Shown: positions 1 to 9,615, counted from the first letter of the stretch. The stretch: DNA of 64,000 nucleotides from UBA7236 sp044227505 (GCA_044227505.1 JBGAWP010000002.1:62001-126000), one strand, 5' to 3'. A program made the numbers and translations. The notes: generated from the letters alone by a model not told the origin.

Positions 1-39
1 AAGCACAGTTTTTATTTTAATTTATTATTCAGGCATTTT

Positions 40-1299
40 ATGACAAGAAATTTTTCTCCTCTGCTTCTCCTCCTTGGCATTAGCACCTTTGTATTTGCAC
101 AAAAAGATTGTACTCACGACAATACAGGATTGATTCCAATAACTGATCTTGGCGCAGGAACTTACCGCGGATTTACCGGCGGGTTATATCCTGATGGCTC
201 CAATGAAAGGCCCGCAGATTATCTTACAGCATGTATTGAACATGCCCAAAATATTACAACGCTTGATACCGAAGGTAATTTTGATGAAGATGGTCGTATT
301 GTAATGCTTGGTATTGGCGCTTCTAATCCGGGGGCTGAGTTTAATAAGTTTATGGAAATTTCAAATTATTTTGAACCAAGAAATGATAAATTATCACTTG
401 TAAATGGTTGCGTTCCTTCCATGGGAATACAGGATATGAATTATACTGCAGCAGAATATTGGGGCAATGTGATTGAAATGTTAGAGGATAATGGATTATC
501 TGCCGAACAAGTACAGGTTGTATGGATAGAAGAAGAAAATACAGAGGTTGGCGATACTACATTCCCAAGCGCTGCACAAGCTTTAGTAACGGATTTTCAT
601 TTTTTATTGCAGGCAATTAAAATTATGTTTCCCAACACTCAAATTTGTTATGTGACCGCACGAGCCTATGCAGGTTATGCAGATCCTTCGGCTGAAGATC
701 TTACAAACGGATTAAAATTTCCGCGGGATTATTATAATGGCTGGGGATTAAAATGGTTTATTGAAAATGTAATTAATCATGAACTCGGATATAGTTACGA
801 AGGTCCAACGGCAGAAATACCATTAGTTACCTGGGGTTCTTATCATTGGACAGATGGTTCCGTTGAACGGTCGGATGGATTATCATTAATTTGTGAAGAG
901 GATGTAGCAGACGATGGATTACATTTAAGTGGTTCCGGAGAAATTAAGATGGGTCAGCTTATGCTCGATTATTTTATTGCAGATACCACTGCTAAATATT
1001 GGTTCTTTGATGAAGTTTATTCAGGAATTTATAACAATGAAAAGGAAAATACTACATTAAATATTTTCCCGAATCCGATTTCAGGAGATCAAATTCATTT
1101 AAACGCGGAGAATTTTCAATTAAATGAAAAAGTGGATATCAATATTTTTTCCATGGATGGTAAACAGATTTTTTCATTGCAGGAAAATTACGCTGCCGGC
1201 CTGACATTATTTTTACCTGATCTTAATTCCGGTTTGTATAGAATTTCCATGCATTCAGACAGCGCTGCATCCACTGCTTCGTTTGTTGTTGCGGAATAA
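40..1299 (+). CDS. Secreted SGNH-hydrolase-like protein with T9SS sorting domain
   Basis: 419 residues. Residues 1-20 form a signal peptide ending FVFA. Residues about 340-419 form a T9SS type A sorting domain (IFPNPIS start, GLYRIS near the end), so the product should be exported and then carried across the outer membrane. The middle resembles a diverged SGNH esterase: GIGASN at 91-96 could be the nucleophile block (Ser95 where GDS is usual), and DGLHLSGSG contains Asp292 and His295 spaced like the DxxH dyad. The substrate cannot be told; an acyl or acetyl ester of a glycan would fit the family. The SGNH assignment is inference from these two blocks; secretion and sorting are clear. A terminator follows directly. 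Confidence 0.7.
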   Translation: MTRNFSPLLLLLGISTFVFAQKDCTHDNTGLIPITDLGAGTYRGFTGGLYPDGSNERPADYLTACIEHAQNITTLDTEGNFDEDGRIVMLGIGASNPGAEFNKFMEISNYFEPRNDKLSLVNGCVPSMGIQDMNYTAAEYWGNVIEMLEDNGLSAEQVQVVWIEEENTEVGDTTFPSAAQALVTDFHFLLQAIKIMFPNTQICYVTARAYAGYADPSAEDLTNGLKFPRDYYNGWGLKWFIENVINHELGYSYEGPTAEIPLVTWGSYHWTDGSVERSDGLSLICEEDVADDGLHLSGSGEIKMGQLMLDYFIADTTAKYWFFDEVYSGIYNNEKENTTLNIFPNPISGDQIHLNAENFQLNEKVDINIFSMDGKQIFSLQENYAAGLTLFLPDLNSGLYRISMHSDSAASTASFVVAE

Positions 1300-1310
1300 T
1301 ACAAATAAAG

Positions 1311-1360
1311 AAAAAAAATACCCTGATAAAATGTTAATCATTTTATCAGGGTATTTTTTT
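1311..1360. terminator. Bidirectional intrinsic terminator
   Basis: A perfect 16-bp stem (1318-1333 with 1339-1354) and a 5-nt loop, with an A-run on the left and a T-run on the right. It lies between two convergent genes and should stop transcripts from both sides. Confidence 0.9.
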
Positions 1361-1373
1361 CATTAAATATAAT

Positions 1374-2321
1374 TTATTTCAACTCATTCCAGATAAGAGA
1401 AGCACTTCCTAAAATTGCAGCCTCATTTTCTTTTAATCCGGAAGGAAGAACAGGAATTTTGTTTTTGTAGATGGGTAATAAATAATTTTCAAAACTTTCG
1501 ATGGTAGGTTTAAATATTAATTCACCTGCCTGAGCCAGACCTCCAAATAAAAATATTTTTTCGGGTCTGGTATAACAAACGGAATTTGCCAGAGCAAAAC
1601 CTAATATTTCACCTGTTTTTTTAAATGCTTCTAATGCAATGGAATCGCCTTCCAAAGCTTTTTTATAAACCTCAGCACTATCGATCATATTTCCCAAACT
1701 CGTTCTGAACTCATCAAGATTCTGATTGCGCAATAATTCGTAATAGGTTTTAACTATTCCGGGTGCACTTACATATTGTTCTAAACAACCTCTTCTTCCA
1801 CATGGACATTCTCTGCCGTTTCTATAAACAATAGTATGGCCAAGTTCCCCTGCAAGGCTATCATATCCATAAACAATTTTCCCATCTACAACAATTCCAC
1901 TTCCTAATCCGGTGCCGAGTGTGATAAATAAATAATCTTTCATTCCTTCAGCCGCGCCGTAAAACATTTCACCCATTGCAGCTGCTTTTGCATCGTTAGT
2001 AAGGGCTACGGGTAATGAAAATATTTTTTCGAAATATTTTTTAAGCGGTATCACGCCTGTCCACGGGAGATTAGGTGCAAAGTCAATTGTCCCGGTATAA
2101 TAATTTCCATTTGGTGTGCCTATGCCCACTCCGATAAGGTTGATATCCAAATGTGCGCTCTCCTTGCTTGCCCATTTAAGAAGATCCTTCGGGAGTTTTT
2201 CCGGATTTGGATATCCTTTTGTTTTTACCTTGTCGGAAATTAAAATTTCACCATTTCGGGTCACTAAACCGAATTTTATACCTGTTCCACCAATGTCGAC
2301 ACCTAAAACTACATCCTGCAT
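1374..2321 (-). CDS. ROK family sugar kinase (glucokinase-like)
   Basis: 315 residues, the usual ROK length. The N-terminal phosphate-binding loop is DIGGTG (9-14), the catalytic Asp is in TNDAKAAAMGE (Asp110), a second glycine-rich ATP loop is LGTGLGSG (135-142), and the zinc-binding ROK signature CPCGRRGCLE is at 172-181. GELGHT at 158-163 carries the sugar-contacting residues typical of glucokinases. There is no HTH domain, so it is a kinase and not a ROK repressor. It probably phosphorylates glucose with ATP in the cytoplasm; N-acetylglucosamine or mannose are possible alternatives. It is the last gene of a tight minus-strand run after acs and a DinB-like gene (24-bp gap). Confidence 0.88.
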   Translation of the reverse strand: MQDVVLGVDIGGTGIKFGLVTRNGEILISDKVKTKGYPNPEKLPKDLLKWASKESAHLDINLIGVGIGTPNGNYYTGTIDFAPNLPWTGVIPLKKYFEKIFSLPVALTNDAKAAAMGEMFYGAAEGMKDYLFITLGTGLGSGIVVDGKIVYGYDSLAGELGHTIVYRNGRECPCGRRGCLEQYVSAPGIVKTYYELLRNQNLDEFRTSLGNMIDSAEVYKKALEGDSIALEAFKKTGEILGFALANSVCYTRPEKIFLFGGLAQAGELIFKPTIESFENYLLPIYKNKIPVLPSGLKENEAAILGSASLIWNELK

Positions 2322-2345
2322 ATTGAAAATTTCGGCTAAAATTAG

Positions 2346-2789
2346 TTATTTACTCAACAATCTCCGGTGATAATTTATCTGACCCAGATGATAGTTGAAA
2401 TGCGCCAATAAATAAGTGAGGATATATCCCGTTGTTTTTCCAACTCCGAATTTATCAGTGGGATATACCTGAAGTAGGTCCTGATCAGTTAAATTGGATA
2501 AGGTGATATCGAGCATGTTGATCGTTTCATTCAGATCGCTCATAAGTTGAAGTTTAGGAATATCCTTATCTGCAAATTCTCTGTCGCGATCGCGAACATA
2601 ACCGGTGTCACCTAAATAGGTGCCAATAAAATAATTTAAATTTCCCATCAGGTGTAAAGTGAGATTACCTGCCGAATTTAATATCCCGGTGTCAATTTTC
2701 CAGATATCCTCCTCCCTTTCATATAAACTAATTTCAGTCATCAGGGAATTCAGATTTTTGAGATATACCTCTTTAAATGATTGTATCAT
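2346..2789 (-). CDS. DinB-like four-helix protein (DUF1572 type)
   Basis: 147 residues, all helical. Histidines at the ends of helices (LHLMGNLNYF and AHFNYHLGQINYHRR) match the metal-binding triad of the DinB/YfiT superfamily, and the overall pattern fits the DUF1572 branch common in Bacteroidota. Some relatives in the superfamily are thiol-dependent transferases, but the function of this branch is not known. It sits 11 bp after acs and 24 bp before the ROK kinase, so co-transcription is likely; the sequence gives no hint of a functional link. Confidence 0.8.
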   Translation of the reverse strand: MIQSFKEVYLKNLNSLMTEISLYEREEDIWKIDTGILNSAGNLTLHLMGNLNYFIGTYLGDTGYVRDRDREFADKDIPKLQLMSDLNETINMLDITLSNLTDQDLLQVYPTDKFGVGKTTGYILTYLLAHFNYHLGQINYHRRLLSK

Positions 2790-2800
2790 ATTTTTATTTT

Positions 2801-4714
2801 TTATTTTTCTATTGCAAATTGCTGATATCCGCTTTTAATTTCCTCCACTACAGCCGGATCAAGTAAAGTAGAAATATCGCCTAAATTATGTGATTCCCCT
2901 TCCGCTATTTTTCTTAAAATTCTGCGCATAATTTTACCACTTCTTGTTTTTGGCAATCCGGATACAATTTGAATTTTATCCGGTCGTGCGATCGCACCTA
3001 TCATTTTTACAACAACATTCCTAATTTCGATGCGTAATTTGTCCTCTTCTATTATTTTTTTATCGCAAATTACAAAAGCGTAAATTCCTTGCCCTTTAAT
3101 ATCATGAGGGTAAGCAACAACAGCACTTTCAATTACATCCGGATGTTCATTAATTGCATTTTCCACTTCAGCTGTGCCGATGCGGTGACCGGAAACATTT
3201 ATCACATCATCTACCCGCCCAATAATTCGATAATTTCCATCGGCATCACGTTTACATCCATCGCCGGTAAAATAAAGATCTTTGAAATGAGAAAAATAAT
3301 TTAATTTGCATCTCTCATGATCATTATACGTTGTGCGTATAATGGAAGGCCAGGGAAATTTAATACACAATAATCCTTCAGCAACTGTATCGGTTATTTC
3401 ATTTCCCGAAGTGTCAACAATTATCGGTTGTATTCCAGGCAAAGGCAGGCTGGCAACACTCGGTATGGATGGAGTAACGTTCGCAATACTCGAAATTAAA
3501 ATACCGCCTGTTTCTGTCTGCCACCAGGTGTCAACTATCGGACAAGTATTTCTGCCAATTTTTTCATGATACCAATGCCAGGCTTCTTCATTGATGGGTT
3601 CGCCAACAGTGCCTAATGTTTTAAGGGAATTTAAATTATAGGGTTCAATAAATTGATCTCCATAAACCATTAATGATCTGATTGCCGTAGGCGCTGTATA
3701 AAAAATATTTACTTTGTATTTATCAATGGTGCTCCAGAATCTACCTGCATCAGGAAAGGTTGGAATGCCTTCAAATAATAATGTTGTGGCTCCATTTAAA
3801 AGAGGACCATAAATTAAATAAGAATGGCCTGTTACCCACCCAACATCAGCCGTACACCAATAAATATCATTTTCTTCATATTGAAAAACATTTAAAAAAG
3901 TATAGGCGGTATAAACCATATAACCACCAATAGTATGCACCACACCTTTTGGTTTGCCGGTTGAACCACTTGTATATAAAATAAACAAGGGATCTTCAGA
4001 ATCCATTTCAGTAGCAGCGAATTTATCAGGCATATTTTCCAAAAGATCCTCCCATACAACATCAATTTTATTATTCCAGGCAATTGCAGTATTCGTTCTT
4101 TTTTTTACGATCACTTTTTCAATAGTAGGACAATTTGATATTGCTTCATCAACTACATCTTTAATACCAATTAATTTATTTCCCCGAAATGCACCATCAC
4201 TGCAAATTACCATTTTACATTGCGAATCGTTTATTCTTTCGCTTAGTGATTGTGCAGAAAATCCCGCAAAAACTACGGAGTGAATTGCACCAACTCTTGC
4301 ACATCCCAAAACTGCAATTACCAGCTCAGGGATCATGGGCATATAAATACAGATTCTGTCGCCTTTTTGTATTCCCTGATTAATTAATGCATTGGAAAAT
4401 GTACAAACACTTTTGAGTAATTCGGAATAAGTGATCCTAATACTTGGTTCGTCCGGTTGATTCGGCTCCCAAAGAATTGCAATTTTATCCGGATTAATTG
4501 CTGCCCATCTGTCGAGACAATTTTCCGTGATATTTAATTTCCCGTTTATAAACCATTTAATATCAGGATCCTTAAAATTCCATTGCAAAACGGTATCCCA
4601 TTTTTTTTTCCAAACAAATTCTTCAGCAATACTGGCCCAAAACGCTTCCGGACGTTCCACACTGAATTGATAGGTAGAATTAAATTCTTCCGGAGTTTTA
4701 ATTTTTTGCATCAT
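2801..4714 (-). CDS. acs: Acetyl-CoA synthetase (acetate--CoA ligase)
   Basis: 637 residues, the standard Acs length. The N-terminal ACAS domain begins EEFNSTYQFSVERPEAFW. The adenylate-forming P-loop is YTSGSTGKPKGVVH. The WWQTETGG motif contacts acetyl-AMP, and the C-terminal PKTRSGKIMRRILRK motif holds the catalytic lysine that is acetylated in well-studied Acs enzymes. It converts acetate, ATP and CoA to acetyl-CoA, AMP and pyrophosphate. Two ATGs lie side by side at the start and either could be used. It leads a probable operon with the DinB-like and ROK kinase genes. Confidence 0.95.
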   Translation of the reverse strand: MMQKIKTPEEFNSTYQFSVERPEAFWASIAEEFVWKKKWDTVLQWNFKDPDIKWFINGKLNITENCLDRWAAINPDKIAILWEPNQPDEPSIRITYSELLKSVCTFSNALINQGIQKGDRICIYMPMIPELVIAVLGCARVGAIHSVVFAGFSAQSLSERINDSQCKMVICSDGAFRGNKLIGIKDVVDEAISNCPTIEKVIVKKRTNTAIAWNNKIDVVWEDLLENMPDKFAATEMDSEDPLFILYTSGSTGKPKGVVHTIGGYMVYTAYTFLNVFQYEENDIYWCTADVGWVTGHSYLIYGPLLNGATTLLFEGIPTFPDAGRFWSTIDKYKVNIFYTAPTAIRSLMVYGDQFIEPYNLNSLKTLGTVGEPINEEAWHWYHEKIGRNTCPIVDTWWQTETGGILISSIANVTPSIPSVASLPLPGIQPIIVDTSGNEITDTVAEGLLCIKFPWPSIIRTTYNDHERCKLNYFSHFKDLYFTGDGCKRDADGNYRIIGRVDDVINVSGHRIGTAEVENAINEHPDVIESAVVAYPHDIKGQGIYAFVICDKKIIEEDKLRIEIRNVVVKMIGAIARPDKIQIVSGLPKTRSGKIMRRILRKIAEGESHNLGDISTLLDPAVVEEIKSGYQQFAIEK

Positions 4715-4837
4715 AATTCTGCACTAAATTAATGAGTAATGAGTTATGAGTAATGCGTTTAACTTGATCTCGGATCAAATTTTTAATGCTACATTTTTAA
4801 GTTTCCCCCGGGTCAAGTCTTTCAAGCAAGTTTTAGT

Positions 4838-4885
4838 TACAGTCGCTATCGCAGTCTCAGTCGCAGTCTCAGTCGCAGTCACAGT
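4838..4885. repeat. 12-bp tandem repeat in acs-terC spacer
   Basis: About four degenerate copies of GCAGTCTCAGTC. The 494-bp spacer between acs and terC contains no convincing gene: it holds this tandem tract, two hairpin repeats (4977-5067), a run of ATGAGTAATG-like words near 4735-4755, and a CCTATATCCTATATC tract near 5113-5158. Confidence 0.85.
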
Positions 4886-4976
4886 AAACAATTCCGAGTT
4901 GGGAAAAATATCCAATAAAGAACAACAAACATTCGTCACCCGAGTGGTTTTCCCCCGTGTAGAACCCCAACCTCAA

Positions 4977-5012
4977 ACATAGAGTGATCGACGAAGGAGA
5001 TCTACTATATAT
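4977..5012 (+). repeat. REP-like hairpin repeat, copy A (degenerate)
   Basis: Outer arms (ACATAGAGT and ACTATATAT) pair imperfectly. The inner arms GATC/GATC flank the loop GACGAAGGA. It is the most worn of three copies in the window. Confidence 0.75.
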
Positions 5013-5031
5013 ATCAGCAACCAGAACGGAA

Positions 5032-5067
5032 ACATGCGGTGGTCGACGCAGGAGACCTACTGCACGT
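5032..5067 (+). repeat. REP-like hairpin repeat, copy B
   Basis: Outer arms ACATGCGGT and ACTGCACGT, inner arms GGTC/GACC, loop GACGCAGGA. The inner pair differs from the GATC/GATC of the other copies by a compensatory change, which supports a conserved hairpin. It is followed by CAGAAC, as in copy C. Confidence 0.82.
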
Positions 5068-5112
5068 CAGAACCTCCAAATAAGTCAAAAATTAGCAGTT
5101 TTCGACAAACAA

Positions 5113-5158
5113 ATCCTATCCTAAGTCATATTTCCTATGTCCTATATCCTATATCCCC
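5113..5158. repeat. Degenerate CCTATATC-type repeat tract
   Basis: Successive words TCCTATCC, TCCTATG, TCCTATA and TCCTATA. Its reverse complement resembles the GACATAGGACAC tract after xseB (31232-31310), so the same phrase family occurs in both orientations. Confidence 0.7.
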
Positions 5159-5208
5159 CTTGCAGAAGCGGATTTTATAATAGATTTTTGCACCACAAAT
5201 TAAATTAA

Positions 5209-5979
5209 ATGCTGGATTTTACCATTTTTGCTCAAGCCGATGCCTGGATAGCTTTACTTACACTTACAGTGTTAGAGATAGTGCTTGGTATCGATAATAT
5301 TGTATTCATATCGATCTTATCTACCAAATTACCACAGGATCAACAGCGCAGAGCACGTCGCATAGGTTTGGCATTGGCAATGATCACAAGAATTCTTCTG
5401 TTACTTTCACTAAGTTGGATTTTGGGATTAGAGGAGGATCTTTTTAGCATTTTAAACCATGGTATATCGGGAAGGGATATTGTACTGTTATTGGGAGGAT
5501 TATTCCTGATTTATAAAGCTACTACTGAAATTCATGAAAAAATTGAGGGTTCTGACCATGAAAATAACCCCAATATTAAAAGGCCGTCATTTATTTCCAT
5601 AATAGTACAGATTTTAATACTTGATATAGTTTTCTCCCTGGATTCTGTTATCACGGCTGTTGGAATGGTAGAACCGGAAATGGTTATAGTTATGATTCTT
5701 TCTGTAATAATTGCAGTTATTATAATGTTGTTTGCCGCAGATCCAATCAGCAATTTTGTTCAAAAACACCCAACTGTTAAAATGTTGGCACTATCATTTT
5801 TGGTGATGATAGGTGTAAGTTTATTAATTGAAGGCTGGGGAGGACATGTTGAAAAAGGCTATATCTATGTTGCTATGGGATTCTCTGTTTTGGTGGAAAT
5901 GTTAAATCTTCGCATGAAAGCAAATGCCCGTAAAAAAAAGGAAAAACACGACCTGGAGGAAAATGAATTTGGCAACTAA
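5209..5979 (+). CDS. TerC family integral membrane protein
   Basis: 256 residues with about seven membrane segments. The TerC signatures are present: EIVLGIDNIVFISIL near residues 22-36 and its repeat LDIVFSLDSVITAVGM near 140-155, each with an acidic residue within the membrane. TerC proteins are linked to tellurite resistance and, in several bacteria, to metal (manganese) efflux or metal loading of exported proteins. The C-terminus is a charged cytoplasmic tail (MKANARKKKEKHDLEENEF). It stands alone, flanked by the repeat-filled spacer upstream and a convergent gene downstream. Confidence 0.9.
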   Translation: MLDFTIFAQADAWIALLTLTVLEIVLGIDNIVFISILSTKLPQDQQRRARRIGLALAMITRILLLLSLSWILGLEEDLFSILNHGISGRDIVLLLGGLFLIYKATTEIHEKIEGSDHENNPNIKRPSFISIIVQILILDIVFSLDSVITAVGMVEPEMVIVMILSVIIAVIIMLFAADPISNFVQKHPTVKMLALSFLVMIGVSLLIEGWGGHVEKGYIYVAMGFSVLVEMLNLRMKANARKKKEKHDLEENEFGN

Positions 5980-6050
5980 GAGGAGTAATTATCAGTTAGA
6001 GGAGTCTGATCAATGTTAGGCCGTTGACTTCATTTTTCATTCCTTCATTA

Positions 6051-7295
6051 TTATTCTTGTTTAAAAAGCCACTTTTGCCGTGCTGCCATATAGGCTGGAA
6101 AATAGGATGCGAGGCTGCCTATAAAAAATACTGTTAAAAATACATTGAGATAATCTTTCCATTCCAATGCGATAGGATAGGCAGTTACTACAAATGTGCC
6201 TTGTCCGGGTATAGAAATAAACCCATATTTCATTTGCAAAATACACAAGATGGTTGCAATGGTAAATCCAATGGTAATGCTTACTAAAGTTTGCAAAACC
6301 CCTTGAATAAAAAATATATTCCTGATCGTTTTTTCTGATGCACCCAAGGATCGCAAGATCCCGATATCTTTTTTCTTATCAATAACAAGCATTGCAATAG
6401 ATCCGATCATATTAAATGCCGCGATTATAAATATAAAAGTGAGGATAAAATAAACAGCCCATTTTTCAGTTTTCATTACCCGGTATAAAAACTCATTCTG
6501 CATGAACCTGTTTTTAATGATATAATCTTCTTCCACGATCAACTCAATTTTTTTTATGATATCATCAACATTACTATTTTCGGATGTTTTTATTTCAAGT
6601 GTACTGATCTCTCCATTTGAATATTCAAGTAATTCGCTGATAAAACCAAGGGAAGTTATTACATATTTACTGTCGAATTCCTGTTGAATTCTGAAAACAC
6701 CCATTGGCTGAATCCCTTTCTGAATAAAGGTATTGCGCGGATTTGCCGATGGTTTTGAGCCCCTTCTCGGCATAAAAATTTGTATAGCGGGATAATCAAG
6801 CCCGAGACTGACATTTAATGTAGATGCAACTCCGGAACCTAATACAGCACAATTGAGTGTGTAGTTTAAATAGGTATAATCCAGAATATAATCGCCGAAA
6901 TAAACACTGTCGTCAACTGCAGTTACATATTTATAAAAAGTATCAACACCTTTTATTGTTGCTATATGCTCCTGTTTATTATACGCTAATAAAACATTTT
7001 CTTCCAGGGTTTTTGAAACATATTCTACCCCTTCAATTTGTTGTATTTGCGCAATTTTTGCACTGTCGGGCACAAATACTTTTCCTTTTGATGCACTTAT
7101 AGTAATATCAGGATAAAAAGTACTATATAATCTGTCTACAAGATTTTCGAAACCGTTAAATGCAGATAAAACAATGATTAATGATGTTGATCCAATAATA
7201 ATTCCGGTCATTGATATTCCTGAAATAATATTAATGGCATTGGTTGATTTTTTCGAAAAAATATATCGCCAGGCTATCCGGAAAGTAAATTTCAT
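6051..7295 (-). CDS. LolC/LolE-type ABC transporter permease (FtsX-like)
   Basis: 414 residues. One membrane segment near residues 22-45 is followed by a periplasmic MacB-like core domain (about 50-270) and a C-terminal FtsX domain with three membrane segments (about 275-400), including LVIDKKKDIGILRSLGAS, the coupling region that contacts the ATPase. This architecture matches the lipoprotein-releasing LolC/E permeases, which hand lipoproteins from the inner membrane to LolA. No LolD ATPase gene is nearby. Its start codon overlaps the rbfA stop codon (ATGA, 7292-7295), so the two are translationally coupled, an arrangement seen in other Bacteroidota. Confidence 0.88.
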   Translation of the reverse strand: MKFTFRIAWRYIFSKKSTNAINIISGISMTGIIIGSTSLIIVLSAFNGFENLVDRLYSTFYPDITISASKGKVFVPDSAKIAQIQQIEGVEYVSKTLEENVLLAYNKQEHIATIKGVDTFYKYVTAVDDSVYFGDYILDYTYLNYTLNCAVLGSGVASTLNVSLGLDYPAIQIFMPRRGSKPSANPRNTFIQKGIQPMGVFRIQQEFDSKYVITSLGFISELLEYSNGEISTLEIKTSENSNVDDIIKKIELIVEEDYIIKNRFMQNEFLYRVMKTEKWAVYFILTFIFIIAAFNMIGSIAMLVIDKKKDIGILRSLGASEKTIRNIFFIQGVLQTLVSITIGFTIATILCILQMKYGFISIPGQGTFVVTAYPIALEWKDYLNVFLTVFFIGSLASYFPAYMAARQKWLFKQE

Positions 7296-7663
7296 TCAGG
7301 GTCTTTATTTTTATCTTCCTGCGTTTTTTTAAAAATTTCCTCAAGGCGGAATACATTTTCCAGCGTGTCGTCCAGAAAAAATTGAATATGTGGAATTATC
7401 CTTAGGGAATTCCGCATGATCTGCCCAAATCGCCTTCTGATATCACCTCCGTTTTTATTCAGACTTTCCACCACCTGTTCGCCAATTGCCGGGTCACCGA
7501 AAACGGATATAAATATTTTGCAGTCCTGAAGATCGGGAGTAATGGATGCCTGCGTAACCGTAACAAATTTATTTCCATAATAATTTGCCCCTTCCCGCTG
7601 TAAAAAGCTGCCCATTTCCTCCTGAATAAGCTGTCCCATCTTTTTTTGCCTCCTGCTGTCCAT
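7292..7663 (-). CDS. rbfA: 30S ribosome-binding factor A
   Basis: 123 residues, the typical RbfA length. The type II KH-like fold is recognisable: the N-terminal helix MDSRRQKKMGQLIQEEMG, strands VTVTQASITPDLQDCKIFISVFG, and the C-terminal RIIPHIQFFLDDTLENVFRLEEI. RbfA binds the 30S subunit and helps mature the 5' end of 16S rRNA. The C-terminal tail (KKTQEDKNKDPE) is short and charged. The stop codon overlaps the start of the downstream LolC/E-type permease by 4 bp. Confidence 0.95.
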   Translation of the reverse strand: MDSRRQKKMGQLIQEEMGSFLQREGANYYGNKFVTVTQASITPDLQDCKIFISVFGDPAIGEQVVESLNKNGGDIRRRFGQIMRNSLRIIPHIQFFLDDTLENVFRLEEIFKKTQEDKNKDPE

Positions 7664-7780
7664 AATGATGCTAAGTTACGGTGTTTATGGCATAGATGTA
7701 TAAGGAAAAAAACCAGGCATACCCAATACTCTTCCATTCCGGCTCCTGATGCCTAAAAGATGCCCGAACCGTAGTTTTTG

Positions 7781-7788
7781 TAAATTTG
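7781..7788 (+). promoter_or_regulatory. -7 promoter element TAAATTTG upstream of the MsbA-like gene
   Basis: Matches the Bacteroidota TAnnTTTG consensus and ends 9 nt before the ATG at 7798, so any leader would be very short. No clear TTTG -33 box is seen at the usual distance. Confidence 0.6.
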
Positions 7789-7797
7789 TGACGCCAT

Positions 7798-9615
7798 ATG
7801 AAAAGTTATCTCAGGATTTTAAAATATGTCGGGCGGTTTAAACGCTACGCGATACTCAATTTTATATTTAATCTATTCTACGCCTTTTTTAACTTGTTTT
7901 CCATTTTAATGGTGATTCCCTTTCTCCAGATAATTTTTGATATGGTGAAAGCGCCCACGTCAAAACCGGAATTAAGTTGGAATTTGAAGGAGTTGATGGG
8001 ATATTTTAATTATCAATTTGCAGAATATGTCGCTGTTCATGGAAAACCAGCAGGTTTACTTATAGTATGTATTTCTGTGGTTGTTATGTTCTTTATCAAA
8101 AATATTTTTCGTTACCTGGCATTATATTTTTTAGCTCCGTTAAGAACAGGTGTTGTACGGGAATTGCGACAAGGTGTATTTGATAAGATTTTGCAATTGC
8201 CTCTTTCTTATTTTAGTGAAACGCGCAAAGGGGATATCATAGCCCGCATGAGTACGGATGTTAAAGAGGTGGAAACAAGTATAATGAATACCCTGGAATC
8301 TACTTTTCGCGACCCGGTTACCATGCTGTGTTTTTTTATCGCTATGTTGTTGATCAGTGTTGAACTCACTGTTTTTGTTTTTATATTATTGCCTATTGCA
8401 GGTTTTGTAATTGGAAGGATAGGAAAATCATTGCGCAGAAAATCAAAAAGGGAACAGAACCAATTAGGTTATCTGATGTCACTTTTCGAAGAATCGTTAT
8501 CAGGATTGCGGATCATCAAAGCCTTTAATGCGGAGCGTTATCAAAAAGCGAAATTTTTGAGAGAAAATAAATCGTTGGAATATTTTGCAACCAGTGCTTT
8601 GAGAAGATGGCAATTATCAAGTCCATTGATAGAATTTTTAAGTATTTGTGTGGTTGCCGCATTATTGTATTACGGTGGAAGTATCATTATTGATGGAAAA
8701 AATAATTTTACTGCTGATATATTCATAGGTTATATTTTGGTTTTTGCCAATATGTTGGGGCCTGCCCGCAATGTTGCAAATTCCTATTTTTATATTCAGC
8801 GCGGAATTGCCTCTCTGGAACGTATCGAAAGTATAATGGATGCCGAAATTAATATTAAAGAAAGTTTACATGCAACAAATATTAAAACTTTCACAAATGC
8901 AGTGGAATACAGAAATGTAAGTTTCAGATATGCTGAAAACCTTGTTTTAAATAATATCAATATAAAAATTGACAAGGGTAAAATGGTTGCACTTGTTGGA
9001 CCTTCCGGGTCAGGTAAATCTACCTTTGCCGACCTGCTTGCAAGATTTCACGATGTTACCGATGGTGAAATTTTAATCGATGATTATAATATTCGCGACC
9101 TTCGTATTACAAGCCTGCGCAATCAACTCGGAATTGTAACACAGGAATCCATTTTATTTAATGATACAGTTTATAATAATATCGCATTCGGAATTGATTA
9201 TGCGGTTGAAGAAGATGTAATCAAAGCTGCTAAGGTAGCAAACGCACATGAATTTATTATGCGTTTAGAAAACGGTTATCAAACTGTGATCGGCGACAGG
9301 GGATCAAAATTAAGTGGGGGTGAAAGACAAAGAATTACGATCGCCAGAGCAATTTATAAAAATCCTCCAATACTTATTTTAGATGAGGCAACTTCATCGC
9401 TGGATACAGAAAACGAAAAATTGGTGCAGGATGCATTATTTAAATTAATGAAGAACAGGACATCAATAGTGATCGCACATCGATTATCTACAATACAATA
9501 TGCAGATGAAATAATCGTAATGCAGGAGGGAAGAATAGTGGAGCGTGGCAATCACAATGCTTTGATCGCTAAAAACGGGTTGTATGCGAGATTGGTGGAA
9601 ATGCAGGCATTTTGA
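7798..9615 (+). CDS. MsbA-like lipid/multidrug ABC exporter (fused permease-ATPase)
   Basis: 605 residues. The N-terminal six-helix type I exporter domain (about 1-330) contains LPLSYFSETRKGDIIARMSTDVKEVE, a conserved coupling segment. The nucleotide-binding domain (about 365-605) has Walker A GPSGSGKST (near 400), signature LSGGERQR, Walker B ILILDEATSSLD and the switch AHRLST. Homodimers of this family flip lipid A core, phospholipids or drugs across the inner membrane. With LpxH-like and KdsD-like genes in the same window, a lipid A flippase role is plausible but not proven. It has its own promoter candidate and a terminator follows. Confidence 0.9.
   Translation: MKSYLRILKYVGRFKRYAILNFIFNLFYAFFNLFSILMVIPFLQIIFDMVKAPTSKPELSWNLKELMGYFNYQFAEYVAVHGKPAGLLIVCISVVVMFFIKNIFRYLALYFLAPLRTGVVRELRQGVFDKILQLPLSYFSETRKGDIIARMSTDVKEVETSIMNTLESTFRDPVTMLCFFIAMLLISVELTVFVFILLPIAGFVIGRIGKSLRRKSKREQNQLGYLMSLFEESLSGLRIIKAFNAERYQKAKFLRENKSLEYFATSALRRWQLSSPLIEFLSICVVAALLYYGGSIIIDGKNNFTADIFIGYILVFANMLGPARNVANSYFYIQRGIASLERIESIMDAEINIKESLHATNIKTFTNAVEYRNVSFRYAENLVLNNINIKIDKGKMVALVGPSGSGKSTFADLLARFHDVTDGEILIDDYNIRDLRITSLRNQLGIVTQESILFNDTVYNNIAFGIDYAVEEDVIKAAKVANAHEFIMRLENGYQTVIGDRGSKLSGGERQRITIARAIYKNPPILILDEATSSLDTENEKLVQDALFKLMKNRTSIVIAHRLSTIQYADEIIVMQEGRIVERGNHNALIAKNGLYARLVEMQAF

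Noticed and set aside
4746..4982. 78-codon open frame in the acs-terC spacer
   Set aside because: Its protein is a translation of the 12-bp tandem tract (VAVSVAVSVAVTV) with no start context or homology signal; the spacer is repeat sequence.
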